From: Cryptomeria japonica
Lineage: Eukaryota > Streptophyta > Pinopsida > Cupressales > Cupressaceae
Length of the DNA stretch: 64,000 nucleotides
Direction of reading: 5' to 3'
Assembly (NCBI RefSeq): GCF_030272615.1
Contig: NC_081410.1
Coordinates: forward strand, 505,164,942 to 505,228,941
In this document: in pieces, positions 36,931-48,578 of the stretch
How the letters are laid out: each line of letters opens with the position of its first letter
How positions within the stretch are numbered: position 1 is the stretch's first letter
Position numbers and translations under genes: made by a program
Notes under the pieces: generated by a model
What the model was told of the DNA's origin: nothing
Database searches by the model: none
The model's input: the letters and a program-made list of their open reading frames with translations, nothing else

Positions 36931-39780
36931 TGTTTTAGTAGTTTCTTTTTCCTTTTTACTCTCCATACCTTGCCTTTCTATCACCATTTCGGCTAGGAAC
37001 TTTAGACATTTGATAAAATACGAGCAAAAATTGAAATTGTTAAGAATATCGAAATTAATAAAGTTTTTAACCATTTTTTGGTCCAAAAACAGGAAATGAC
37101 CAAGAAACCATTGGAGCAGTTGTGCAAGTGGATGGTGAAGGGGTAAAGACAATAAAAGTTGTTTTTGCTTTTTCTTTTAAAAAGACATCTGTTAGTAGCC
37201 ATCGATCATTGTTATTTTTATCAAATTATATGTGGTATTCGGTCAGTGGCCATTTTTGTTTCTATTAGATTATATGGGGTTTGTTGGCCATTGGCCGTAA
37301 CAAACCAAAAATAGACTTTTATATTATTCAAGTATAAAAATGTATCTCGAAGACTGATATAAGCTTTTTGATATATGAAAACATATTATTGTTTAAATTT
37401 TGCATATTCTTCTTAGTGCTTATGTATCATGGGTGATTAAAGTTGGGTTAAGTTTAGCAATTATGTTGCCTAGTGACCAAGGAGGCAGGGCCCCCTGCTC
37501 GCGTTATCAGGTGAACTGTACTTTGATATATATGTGGTGAGTTTGTGTGACGTTGTTTGTATATTGGTTTTGTGTATTCATGAGATTAAATACAGTTTTC
37601 TCTATGGTACGATTCATATATATTCAATATTAGTTCATTCATATTATACTATTGACTGTTTGCTTATCTTGTACTTTGTATGTTTCAGAGATTAAACACG
37701 GTTTACTTCACGATGTGGTACATTCTCATTTAAGTATTCATTTTTTATTCTAGATCGCAGTAGACAAAACTTATTTAATTCATTCTAAGCTTTAGTATTC
37801 TCTTATTCCAGTTTGCAGTAAACAAAATTTGTTTAGCTTGTGTTCAAATAATCAAATATTTCTTAGTATAGTTCCTATCACAGAATGTACAAGAAGTCTG
37901 TGTAGATAGAAATCTGTAGTAACCCACCATAATTAACTCAACAAAATTGAGTATTCTTTTTTTTTGTGTGTTTAATTTAATCATTATGTTTTATTCAATT
38001 GCATACTCTGGGCATCCATCCATTTGGATTAGGCATTCATCCATCCAGGATGAGCAACTAACGATATGGGTTAGGCATTTGTCCATATGGGACATAAGAT
38101 TTCATCTATCCAATACGGGATAGGCATCTACCCATACAGGGTAGGCATCTATCCAATCGGGATAGGAGGTGCTCTGGCCAGAGACTTAGACTCATCGGGA
38201 CCATTCGGGTCCTGAGCCACTCACTAAGTACTACACTCTTCTAACAGAAGTGCACCGAGGTCGTCGTCCTTAGGAGTAATTAAATAACATAATACAAGCT
38301 TGAATTCCGCCTCGGAATTTTGGCTTAAAGCCTCGAGAAGTCAAGCGAATCCATACGGGATTCCTTCCGAGTATGCATTGAATTACTTTTCCCAATTTAA
38401 TTATCTTTATATTTCAAAATAGGATTCTTACTCAATCCTTCCTTTACCAAGCCTAGACCCCACCCACGAATGCCTAAGTACAAGGGACAACTCCGTCCCA
38501 AGACTGCCTACATACCCACTTCGGCATGGGATCAAGGCGTAAAGTATGTAGTTCTATTTTCTACTCTATGGTTTGATGTAAGCTGATTTGTGGGTACGCA
38601 ACCCTTTCTAGGGTCAATGTCCCAGACAGTTTCTCTGCGGTTGCTACCCACGATGGTAGCACTTAAACAAAGGCTCAAGATGGCCTATTGTTTGTGGCCT
38701 AACAACTACATCCTAACACCTATCATGAGCGTCACCCTTGGCCAAATTGTCAATCACCAATATCTCTTCAAGATAAAGAAACAATTTCATAAAAGCGTTT
38801 TACTTAACCAACCCTAAAGGGGGTTTACTATGGTTTCTCTCAACAGATGAAAAATCATTTAAAAATTATCTTATTAGATTATCGATCGAAGAGGGATTAC
38901 CCGCCCCTTGGATTTTAACTTCCAAGTGTCCCTTATTACTCCCCGACGATTTATAGGGACGATGCCACAGACGTCCTTGATCTAGCTTTATTAGGCATTA
39001 AGTGCAGTAGTTCAACACGACGGCATTACCCGTAAGCGTGACCCAGAGGCACCGTATATACCGAACGCTACTAGGTTTTGGTTTCCATCTTCCTTTATTT
39101 AGTTTTCTAACTAAGAGCTATGAAAGCATCATGCTTGAAATAATCACGAAATGAATGTATATAATTAGACCTTTTGAAGTTAATTATTTGAATAACTATT
39201 TGATGGCAACCAAGTACCGTTTGATAAAAAGAAATACCATTCTTCTACAACTCAACTAATTAATATATAATGGTATGATAAAGACAATTATGAACTCATT
39301 TATTAAAACATGTAACTTGTTTGAAGAAATTGGAAAGGTAACTTGCTCATCAATGAATGCAATTTAACATGTTAGTAATGTGCATGATGTAAAAATAGTG
39401 ACATTTACATACGAGATTAAGTAATGTTTACTTTGATCGTGAGAATATTTAAAATATAGAGTTACTAATTCCACATGAGTGATTAGCTTATACTTTTTGG
39501 AAATTTTGGATCGAATTGTAATAATAAGACTTATTTGTTTTTAAGTGAGTCAAAATCACTGATCAAATAATCCAATAAATCCCTTAGGGGATTGAGACAA
39601 TAATTTTTTATTTCAATCTTTTGCTAATTTATTAACTTTAAAATTTAACTAAACAATTATAGAAATTAACTTAAAATTTAATTTAAAAAATGATTATATA
39701 AAAAAAATTAACTTAAAAATGATTATATAAAAAAAATTAACTTAAATTTTAATTAAAACAATTATCAAAAATCCTGTCGC
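36931..39780. other. Non-coding stretch, probably transposon-derived
   Basis: No gene was recognised. A degenerate short tandem repeat built on GGATAGGCATCTA and CCCATAC or CCAATCG words (about 25 bp each) occupies 38010-38168. The following part to about 39110 is richer in GC than its surroundings and may be an LTR or leader of an unidentified element. From 39120 on the DNA is very AT-rich. Confidence 0.35.
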
Positions 39781-39831
39781 AAATTCAAAGTGTAATAATA
39801 AAAAAAATGCATTGTTTGTTAATAGTAAATA

Positions 39832-40085
39832 GGGGGTGGGGACCACAGGTCCCATCACCCCCCGCGGTCCTGCATGTGCAGGCCCGCATGGGTTGAGGGG
39901 ACTCCACGGGCCCCTCCCACTCCCCTACGGTCACTGTCGTGACCGCAGGGCAGTGGAGGGTACGCAGGACCGCAAGGGGTGATGGGACCCGTGGGGCCCC
40001 CCACTCCCCTGCGGTCACTGCCTAACCGCAGGGCAGTGGAGGGTACCACTGTCCCTCCCCGACGGTTACAATAACCGCCCCCATA
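39832..40085. repeat. GC-rich block with an internal 84-bp duplication
   Basis: CCCACTCCCCTACGGTCACT at 39916 recurs with one change at 40000, and both copies continue into ACCGCAGGGCAGTGGAGGGTAC. The first copy contains the perfect hairpin CGGTCAC-TGTC-GTGACCG (39928-39945). The block is an abrupt GC island in a very AT-rich setting. Open frames through it are probably meaningless. Confidence 0.75.
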
Positions 40086-40174
40086 CGCCATGCGGAACTT
40101 ATTATTTATTTTTTTGACCACCATTTATTTTCCGACATTAATATGTATTTCTCTTTTTTTTTTTAATTCAAAAT

Positions 40175-40314
<140 letters not shown>

Positions 40315-40537
40315 ATATAATTTATTTAATGATATATATATATATATATAACAAAGGAGTATTGACTTATGAAAATAAAAACATGAATAAGATAGATAAA
40401 CAAATAACTGTTTTAGATTGGTTTTCAGTAAACAAAAGGCTAATGTTTTCCAGAGAGAGAGAGAGTGGGTTTATTCCAGCATTCACAGGAGGATTTTATT
40501 CAACTGATATTCACAGAGAGGTCTTTGACCAACTCAC

Positions 40538-40665
40538 AGGGAGATTCAAAATAATCACAGAGATTTAAAATAACTACAAAGATTTAAAATAATCCCAGAG
40601 ATTTAAAATAACTACAGAGATTCAAAATAATCCCAGAGATTTAAAATAACTACAGAGATTTAAGA
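40538..40665. repeat. About 19-bp tandem repeats (AGAGATTTAAAATAACTAC type)
   Basis: Six to seven units of about 19 bp alternate between AGAGATTTAAAATAACTAC and an AATCCC-ended form, so the true unit may be the 38-bp pair. This lies upstream of the second gypsy element. Confidence 0.85.
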
Positions 40666-41048
40666 AAAATAAATAATAATTAAGAAAAATTTATATTTTC
40701 CATGTGTGTGTGTGTGTGTTTTATTATTTTATCCTTTTATAATATTCATTCAATCATTTAAATAGCTTATCCAAAAAATATAATAGAGTTTGTATTTTAA
40801 ATCCAAAAGTGATAAAGGAGGGTTGTGACAAAATCATTGTTGTATTAGTTGCATTGTTTCATACCCACTTAGCTTACTTCATCCCTTTGGCAGATAGCCC
40901 CAATACCTTTCACAAAGTCTACGAGAGTCTCAGATTGACACATTTAGGTATGAACTAGAGAACCAATTCAAACTTCTCAAGGGCCAATCCAAGCCAAAAC
41001 ACAAGTGATTTTTGCCAAATTTTAATCCATGGTTTTACTCGATTATTT

Positions 41049-41070
41049 TGGTGCCATTGTTGGGGAAAGG
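41049..41070 (+). other. Degenerate primer-binding site of the second gypsy element
   Basis: TGGTGCCATTGTTGGGGAAA closely resembles the TGGCGCCGTTG..GGGGA site used by many plant gypsy elements (Athila type), with three C-to-T or G-to-A differences. It lies 142 bases before the Gag start. The 5' LTR should end directly before it, but I could not place that LTR's start. Confidence 0.6.
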
Positions 41071-41190
41071 TATTAAAGGCGTGAAATCATAGTAAGTTAA
41101 GACCATTGCGCCAAGGCAAAAGTTTGTGTAATTGTCGACCTTGCCTAGGTGATTAACTTTGGTTTGCATTGTTATAAATCATATAGGTGC

Positions 41191-43786
41191 ATGAAGTGAA
41201 ATAGGGATAGTAAAGGTAGATTCATAAAGAAAGATACAACAAGTAGTTCTCAACAAGAAAAATCAAAATCGGGAAAGAAGCCATTGATCGAACAAGTAGC
41301 AGTTGAGCTTGATTTAGAAAAGTGTGTTATAGAACCATCTATCATTTCTCCACCTAGCGTATCACAAACAATTCCTAAATTTCCTCAAGAGCCACTAATT
41401 ATTCCAGAATTTGCTAAGCAATTTGTCGATTCTTTTGAACTACGTAGTGGGAAGCCTGTTGAAAAGCCATTCACAATTGTTTACACTCCTTGGGCATTTG
41501 AAGACAATATAGGTGACAACAACAACAACAATAGGGGGATACTTGCACATAATAATCATGTAACTTTTGAGTTCCCTATTGTTGACCCTACCGAAGATGC
41601 TCCTATGAAAAATATCCCCCACTCTGCTCTGCCAGTCTTTAGGGGGCTAACTATGGAAGATCCTCATATGTTTTTATTTGAATTTGAAGTTTGTGTAACA
41701 GCTGTGATTATCAAAATGATGCACACAAACTCAAATTGTTTCTGGCTACCTTAAGGATGCAACACTCAGGGGGTTTATGAGTCTTGGATCACAGTTAGTC
41801 CACACATGGGACAACATGAAGGAAAATTTTCTTGTGAAGTATCAGAAGTATTGCAAGACTAAAGAGATACGACATGAGATCTTTCGTATAATGATGCAAC
41901 GTGAGGAGGAAACAATGGAAGATTATTTAGAGCGATTCTTGTTCAGTCTTCAACGAGCCCAACAAAATGGTTTGACTAATGATACCATTAAAATGTTGTT
42001 TCGTAGCAGAATTTGGGATGGTTGCATGCAAATATTGAATCTTATGGGTGGGGGTGATATTTCTAAAGCATGTTTTGAAGATATTTGTGAAGCATGCAGG
42101 AATTATTCACGATCTGCTCGGACAATGCGAGGATATACAGGAAAAATTAACTTGGCAGGAGGAGATACATTAGGTATCACTAAAAGAGAACTTGGTACGT
42201 TACTTGAAGACTTGAAAATTTGATTTAATAAGTCATATGGGTACACAAATAGATACACTTTATACTCAAAAGAAACAGGAAGCTGTTGAAAAAGCCTTAG
42301 CAAGCTTATGTCCAACTTGCAAGAAGAAGCATGGTAATGAAGAGTGCCTCTATAACCAAACCAAAATCTCATCCCTGAAGGACGCTAGTAGGCATTCCAT
42401 CCTAAGGCCCCTTCTCGTAGATATGGCAGAAGTTGAATATAGTGAAGAACCTATTTACTTTATGGCACCTAGACGTCCTTGGCCACCTAGACCCATGCAA
42501 CCTGGAATGTCTAATAACTATTCTCCAGTTGAGCCAAGTCAACCTACCTCCTTTTCAAATCAATCTGGATGGTATGATGGTTGGCAACAACCTATGCCTT
42601 ATTATCAACCATGCCCTAATCAACATGTACCATAGCCATGGCAACAATCTTGATGGTCACAACCACAATACCCACAGTACCCACAACAATTTCCACCTTA
42701 TCCTCCACCTCCATCGAAAAATTAGTTGCCCCAACCAACACAGCCACCAAAAGCAACTCCAATGCCTACACAACCTACACCAAATTCAAATAGCAAAGCA
42801 GCACAATCGGTATACAATAATGAAGTTGCAAGGTATCCAACCTATCCAGTTAATACATTGGAAGTTGAGGGTGTACAACTGAGGTCCGGAAAGAATTTGA
42901 AGGGGCCAACCATTACAAAAGTTGAGGACTCCCTAGAGGATAATATTGAAGAACCACTAAGGCCTCGATTCCCTAATAGATTCAGCAAACAACCACCAAA
43001 GCTCATAGTTCCTTCAACTGCTTTTCATTTTATGAATGAATTGCGAAATGTAAATATTAAAATTCCTCTTTTGCAGGAAATTCAAGATGTTCCAATGTAT
43101 AACAAAGCAGTAAAATAATTATGTGTACGAAAGCAAAAGAAGCAAGATCCTAAAACAATCCAAGTCATTGGATGACTTGTTGATTTAATGTTGGGAAAGA
43201 TCTCTATTCCTAAGTATGCGGATCCTGGGAGTCCAATGATCAAGGTAAGAATAGGTAATATTCTTGTTCCAAATACTCTTGTGGATTTAGGGGCAACCAT
43301 AAATGTTATGACCAATGAAACCAAGGAAAAATTAACTCTGCAAGGTTGAAGACCAACACCAACAATTCTGTAAATGGCAAATTATTTTTTGGTAAAAATC
43401 GAAGGTATGATAGAAGATATTATTATTTATGTTGATTCTTGGGAATATCCTACTGATTTTATGATTTTAAGCCCAAACTTAAGCTGCGGGGATACCCCTT
43501 AATTTTGGGAAGACCTTGGTTGACAACAGCTAATGCTTTTATTAATTGCAGGTCTAGCAACATGGTGATCTCTAATGGGGAAAAAACAAAGCAGTTAACA
43601 TTGTATCCGCCAACTCAACCTTTGTTGGAGATCAAAGTTCCCCTTTGGGTTGATAGTAATCTGGAAGATTCATTGCTAATCCTAACCATTGATCAAAGTT
43701 GGGATGTGGCAAGGCCTTCCGAGGAAAATTTTCTAAATAACCACTATTCACTTGGTAGTGTTTTCGAAAATTTGGTTTCTTGTTGA
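41191..43786 (+). pseudogene. Gag-protease remains of the second Ty3/gypsy element
   Basis: An ATG at 41191 is followed after two codons by TGA (41197) and then an open Gag frame. The Gag core (FLVKYQKYCKTKEIR, QREEETMEDYLERF) is in a second frame at about 41777-42223. A Pro/Gln-rich linker with three in-frame stops follows in the third frame (42237-43118). The protease region contains LVDLGATINVM near 43270-43310, a known DLGA variant of the D-S/T-G active site, and GRPWLTTANAFINCRSSNMV follows at 43505. At least three frameshifts and several stops are present, so no protein can be made. The gag and protease text resembles Athila-type elements. Confidence 0.8.
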
Positions 43787-44109
43787 GACACTAATTGTCC
43801 ATTTGGGAACTTCCCTTCTACAAATGATTGATGTTCTCTTCAACATTTTATTACATTGCATCAATTGTTGCCTCACAATTCTCTGTATAGCCAGTTTTTA
43901 ATTTTTGAAAGTTCAAGTCCTTCACTTGCCACTGCGCTCAGATGTTTGTTGTAAGTTCACCCATGCAATCCCAAGCTATGGAAATATTACCCAGAAAGAC
44001 TCTTAATATAAATCCCAATTTGAGTCCTTCTCAAATAGATGGTCTAATTGCTATGTTGTGCATCAATAAAGAAGCCTTTGCATGGGAGTACCAAGATATG
44101 TGAGGAATC

Positions 44110-45361
44110 CATCGAGCTACATGCACACATCATATTTATATAGAGGAAGGAAATAGACCCGTGAGGCAACCCCAAAAAAGATTGAACCTTATCCTAAGAG
44201 AGATTGTTAAAGAGGAGCTTCAAAAGCTACTTAATGTAGGATTTATCTACCCCATCTGTGATAGTCAATGGGTGTCACCTCTTGTGGTAGTTCCCAAAAA
44301 AAATAGAAAGTGGAGAATTTGTGTTGATTATAGGACCCTTAACAAGGCCATGAAAAAAGACCATTTTCCCTTACCATTCATTAATCAGATCCTAGATACT
44401 CTTGCAAGGAAAAAGTTATTTTCCTTCCTTGATGGATTTAGTGGTTACTATCAAATCCGCGTAGCTCCTGAAGACCAAGATAAAACCACCTTTACCTACC
44501 CTTCGGGTACATTTGCTTATAATGTTTTGTCTTTTGGCTTGTGTAATGCCCCTGCTACTTTTCAAAGAGCGGTCTTAAGCATTTTTGCTGATTTAATTCA
44601 TGATTGCGTAGAAGTATATATGGATTATTTTACTGTCTATAGGAACACTTATGAGGAATCCAAAGCAAATCTTGAAAAGGTATGACTGAAGGTATTGTTT
44701 TGGGCCATTATATTTCTTCCGAAGGCATTAAATTTGATCCTAAAAAGGTTCAGATAATACAAGATTTACCTATACCCACTTGTCTTAAGGATGTTTGTAT
44801 CTTTCTAGGACATGCTGGATATTACAGAAGATTTATTCAGAACTTTAGTAAAATTGCTTCACCACTTTTTGCCTTGCTAGGTAAGGATGTTACTTTCTCA
44901 TGGAATGATGAATGTCAGCGCGCATATGAGAAAATTAAAGGAAAGTTAATCTCCACTCTTGTGTTACGAGGACCAAATTGGGAATTTTTCACATTCATAT
45001 TGATGTCTCGAATAACTCAATGGGTGTTGTCCTTGGACAAAAGGAAGATTCAATCTTTTATTCCATTTATTATATCAACAAAAAATTTACAGGTGCTGAG
45101 GTAAATTACACTGTTACTGAAAAAGAATTTTTGGTTGTGGTATATGTAGTAAATAAATTTCACCATTATATTACTGGTTATAAGGTTTTCATTCATATTG
45201 ATCACTCTGTAATTAGATTTTTAATGAATAAATCAGTCATTATTGGAAGAGTGATTAGATGGTTATTGTTATTACAAGAATTTGACATAACTATACTTGA
45301 TAAGCCTGGTCGAGAAAATGTGGTTTGCAGATTTCTTGTCAAGGTTACAACACTAGGATGA
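44110..45361 (+). pseudogene. RT-RNaseH remains of the second Ty3/gypsy element
   Basis: RT runs from about 44113 (RKWRICVDYRTLNKAM, FSFLDGFSGYYQIRV, LCNAPATFQRA) to 44685. The catalytic YMDD box reads YMDY (VEVYMDYFTVY), which removes one metal-binding Asp. A frameshift leads to the RT thumb at 44682-44950, and a further one to the RNase H region (HIHIDVSNNSMGVVLGQ, YTVTEKEFLVVVY) ending near 45361. No integrase follows: the sequence changes abruptly at about 45365 to the candidate CACTA terminus. The element is therefore truncated and catalytically dead. Confidence 0.85.
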
Positions 45362-45365
45362 ACTC

Positions 45366-45640
45366 ACTAGTACATTCGGAGCTGATTTCCGACGGCCATT
45401 TGTCGGATTTGCGACGAATTTTCGTCGGAGTGCCGACAAAATCAAACATCGAAAACTCGGCGTTGGATTGGTCGACGATGCCATACTCGTCAGAAATACG
45501 ACAATCTAATGGACTCTGTTGACGTTGTATCTCTGCTGATTACATCGTTGGTCAAAAGCTTGGTAGTCGTCATAATTCCGACGATGATAATTTTTATCAA
45601 AAAATAATTATTATTATCGATGTCGGCATTTCCTTCCTAC
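45366..45640. mobile_element. Candidate terminus of a CACTA transposon
   Basis: CACTAGTACATTCGGAGC begins exactly where homology to the gypsy element stops. The next 230 bases hold many short copies of CCGACG, CGTCGG, TGTCGG and GCGACG in both orientations, as in the sub-terminal repeats of CACTA (En/Spm) elements. The matching opposite end was not found. It could be the 3' end of the minus-strand CACTA element whose genes lie at 56.2-63.1 kb, with retroelements inserted between, or a separate element. Confidence 0.5.
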
Positions 45641-45703
45641 TATGCCCGGGCGAGGTGGTCAATAGAAGGAATAAAAGCAGTGCAAGTCCCTGAGATCTAA
45701 CGG

Positions 45704-46349
45704 CCTGCGTTATTTCATGGGGTGAAGATGATTGCGAGTTACCTATCTCGAAATGGCGAAAAGGAAAGTGGGTCCACGCGGTAGTAAAGCTAAAGTTAAA
45801 GACCAATCATTTCTCTTTTGATCGGACGGATCGCGTGGTTTCGTGGGATGAAGATGATCAAGTTTTACCCTCTGCAAAATAGCGAAAAGTGGCGGGTCCC
45901 AGAAGCAGGTAAGTTTTCCAAAGAGTAAAGAGTGGTTGGTTCAGAGAATGATCAACAGCCCGCGTTGATTCGCGGCCAAAAGGTGCTCGATATTTAGCCT
46001 TCGCGAAGTAGTGAAATGACATGGCAGACCAGTTAGCGGTCCAGGTGGTTTAGGTGGCAAATTAGAAAGTCACACGTGGCCTGGAGGTTAAGTAAATCAA
46101 AGAATAAACTTGGCGACCAGGTGGTGGGCCCAACAAACAGATTGAATCATACCGCCAATGAAGAGGTGACCTGTCAAGCACAGGTGGCAGTTTAGAATTG
46201 GATCCCATGGAAGTTTTTCGGCAAGTAAGAAGTTGCCACGTCAGTTTCTTAGGAGATCGAATGCCAGGGTGGATAGCGCTGAATTAGAGGGCCCACATCT
46301 ACCGGATTAAAGTTGTTAAAGAGCGGGTATCTCGAGGAGGATCCAACAA
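45704..46349. repeat. 646-bp tandem repeat, copy 1
   Basis: This copy matches 46350-46995 at about 95 percent by eye, with a constant 646-bp offset. It contains three of the inverted-repeat modules described for the array and ends at GAGGAGGATCCAACA. Confidence 0.9.
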
Positions 46350-46995
46350 TGGCCGTTATTTCGTGGGATGAAGATGATTGCGAGTTACCTATTGTGAAAT
46401 GGCGAAAAGGAAAGTGGGTCCACACGGTAGTAAAGCTAAAGTTAAAGACCGATCATTTCTCTTTTGATCGGACGGATCGCGTGGTTTCATGGGATGAAGA
46501 TGATCGAGTTTCACCCTCCACGAAATAGCGAAAAGTGGCGGGTCCCAGAAGCAGGCAGGTTTTCCAAAGAGTAAAGAGTGGTTGGTTCAGAGAATGATCA
46601 ATGGCCCGCGTTGATTCGCGGCCAAAAGGTGCTCGAGATTCAGCCTTCGCGAAGTAGCAAAATGACATGGGCAGTCCAGTTAGCGATCCAGGTGGTTTAG
46701 GTGGCAAATCAGAAAGTCACACGTGGCCTCGAGGTTAAGTAAATCAAAGAATAAACTTGGCGACCGGGTGGTGGGCCCAACAGACAGATTGAATCATACC
46801 GCCAACGAAGAGGTGACCTGTCTGGCACAGGTGGCAGTTTAGAAGTGGATCCCACGAAAGTTTTTCGGCAAGTAAGAAGTTGCCACGTCGGTTTCTTAGG
46901 AGATCGAATGCCAGGGTGGATAGCGCTGAATTAGAGGGCCCACATCTACCAGATTAAAGTTGTTAAAGAGCGGGTATCTCGAGGAGGATCCAACG
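46350..46995. repeat. 646-bp tandem repeat, copy 2
   Basis: Second copy of the unit at 45704. It starts at a CGTTATTTCGTGGGATGAAG module and ends GAGGAGGATCCAACG. The following 350 bp (46996-47345) continue with three more, less similar, modules. Confidence 0.9.
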
Positions 46996-47471
46996 GTGGG
47001 CGCTATTTCGCAGCCCGACGGAGCAGGACAGTTACCGTTCGTGAAATAGTGAAGACTGTTAGCCTTAACCGCTTGGTGTGCGGTTAGTGAGGTAAACTGT
47101 CAAGTCAGGACATGATAAAGACCGATCAAGTTCTATCTGATCAGACGGCTAGTGCGGTTTCGCTGGGTTAAAGTGCACGATGGTTATCGTTCGCGAAATA
47201 GCGAAAGGAATTTTAGCTCGTTGCCAGATGAGGAAAAGTCAAAAGGTAAAAGCAGTGCAAGTTCTATATGACCGGACGGTTGGAGTCACTTCGCTAGATG
47301 AACATGCAAGGGTTTTATGCTCTGTGAAATAGCGAAATAGCGAAAAGAAAAAATACTCAGGATAGTTTTGACCCGTTGGAGCCAAATTTTTGAATTCTTT
47401 CATGAATTCAATTCTCAAGGGACGGCCGAAGCATGTGGTGTTAATGTCTCAGTTAAGAAGCCCAATTGTCA

Positions 47472-47477
47472 TATATA
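47472..47477 (+). promoter_or_regulatory. TATA-like box upstream of the retroelement ORF
   Basis: TATATA within GTCATATATACTCTCGCATC lies about 200 bases before the ATG at 47674 and after the repeat array. This is the layout of a U3 region with enhancer-like repeats, but transcription is not shown. Confidence 0.35.
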
Positions 47478-47673
47478 CTCTCGCATCAATTGAATGAAGG
47501 TATCATTTCAAAGAAGTTGTTGCAGAGAAAGTTGGTGCAGAGCAGAATTCTTCAAGCCGAAATCAGGTTTTCTTGTTCTTTGCTTACCCATTTCTTGAAA
47601 ATTGTTGAATTATGGTTTTGTTCTGTTAAAGAACCGCTTTGATTGATAATTGGCATAGTTGCATACTTTCAAA

Positions 47674-48578
47674 ATGGCACCCAAACGGGAATTGACAGGA
47701 AAGGTGAACTATCAAGACAAAAACATTTGTGATGACTTTCTAGAGCAGTTAACCATGTCAACTAATGTCGGGGCTAGGGCCAAAGAGTTAGTACCAAAAA
47801 ACCCTTGTTTGAAAATTGAGGATGGCCTGTATGACAAAGGAAATTGGTTAAGGGACCCCTAAATAGGGATATCAGGTCTAAGTCTTTTTAAAGTTGGTTT
47901 TGGTCAAAGACATGCCCCCGCCCCTTTGAATAGCATCTGGGAACTGGATGTGGGGAAGCTTGTGGTCCCTAGTGTGTTCATGGATGTAGATTTGTTGACC
48001 CTGATCGCACAGAATTATGACCCTGCTGCCAGATGTATCAGAAATATAAAGGGATCAGCCCTAGTTGAAATCAAAGATGATGAGTTTAGAAATGTTTTCA
48101 AGATTAGTGAAGCTTCAAATTATCTTGAGTCTATTGATTTTGAAGCATTAGCTCAAGTCTACAATGCACAAAGAGATCATCTTAGGAGTGGCCCATTGAG
48201 AGAATTCTTTGTTAAAATGGAGGGTTAACAGTTGTAGGCCCTAGTACAATGGAACCATTTTCCCTGAATTTGTTTACTTTAAGAGCTAAGGGTATGTATT
48301 GGACACTGTGTCAGATCTTTGGAGAAGATGCTGAGAAACATATGCCAACCCATTGTATGCTGATGATTGCCCAAATTCCAAACCCTTCCCTGGCAATAAC
48401 ATTTGGTTTTGCCCCATACCTCACTGATGCTATTCATGCAGGGCTTGTAGGGATTAAAAATGGTAAGGTGGATAGGCCATTTGGATGGTACTCCCTGTTA
48501 ATGCACATGTTTTTGTTCAAAGGTGTTGCTTATTTTGCAAAAGATATGGATTTGGTCAAGGTTAAAGATAAAGAATAA
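47674..48578 (+). pseudogene. Retroelement ORF, N-terminal part, function unknown
   Basis: The start is ATG 47674 in a good context (AAAATGG). The frame has one TAA at 47860-47862 and stays open to 48226. A one-base loss near 48220 then moves the reading to the frame of 48249-48578. Together these give about 300 residues of Leu-rich, mostly helical-looking sequence without a motif I know (visible words FGQRHAPAPLNSIW, ESIDFEALAQVY, GWYSLLMHMFLFKG). Because a gag-type zinc knuckle follows immediately in another frame, this is probably the Gag capsid part of the same element. Confidence 0.5.

Larger units (their letters stand above)
45704..47345. repeat. Array of nine inverted-repeat modules
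   Basis: Each module has a left word of the TTTCGTGGGATGAAG or CTATTTCGC type, 35-45 bases, and a right word CGCGAAATAGCGAAA or close variants. Right words are near 45745, 45875, 46000, 46392, 46518, 46649, 47040, 47192 and 47323. TTTCGC and GCGAAA are complementary, so each module can form a hairpin. Several modules are preceded by GATCGGACGG or GACCGGACGG. The array lies directly before a TATA-like sequence and a retroelement ORF, so it may be an LTR or promoter region. Confidence 0.75.
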
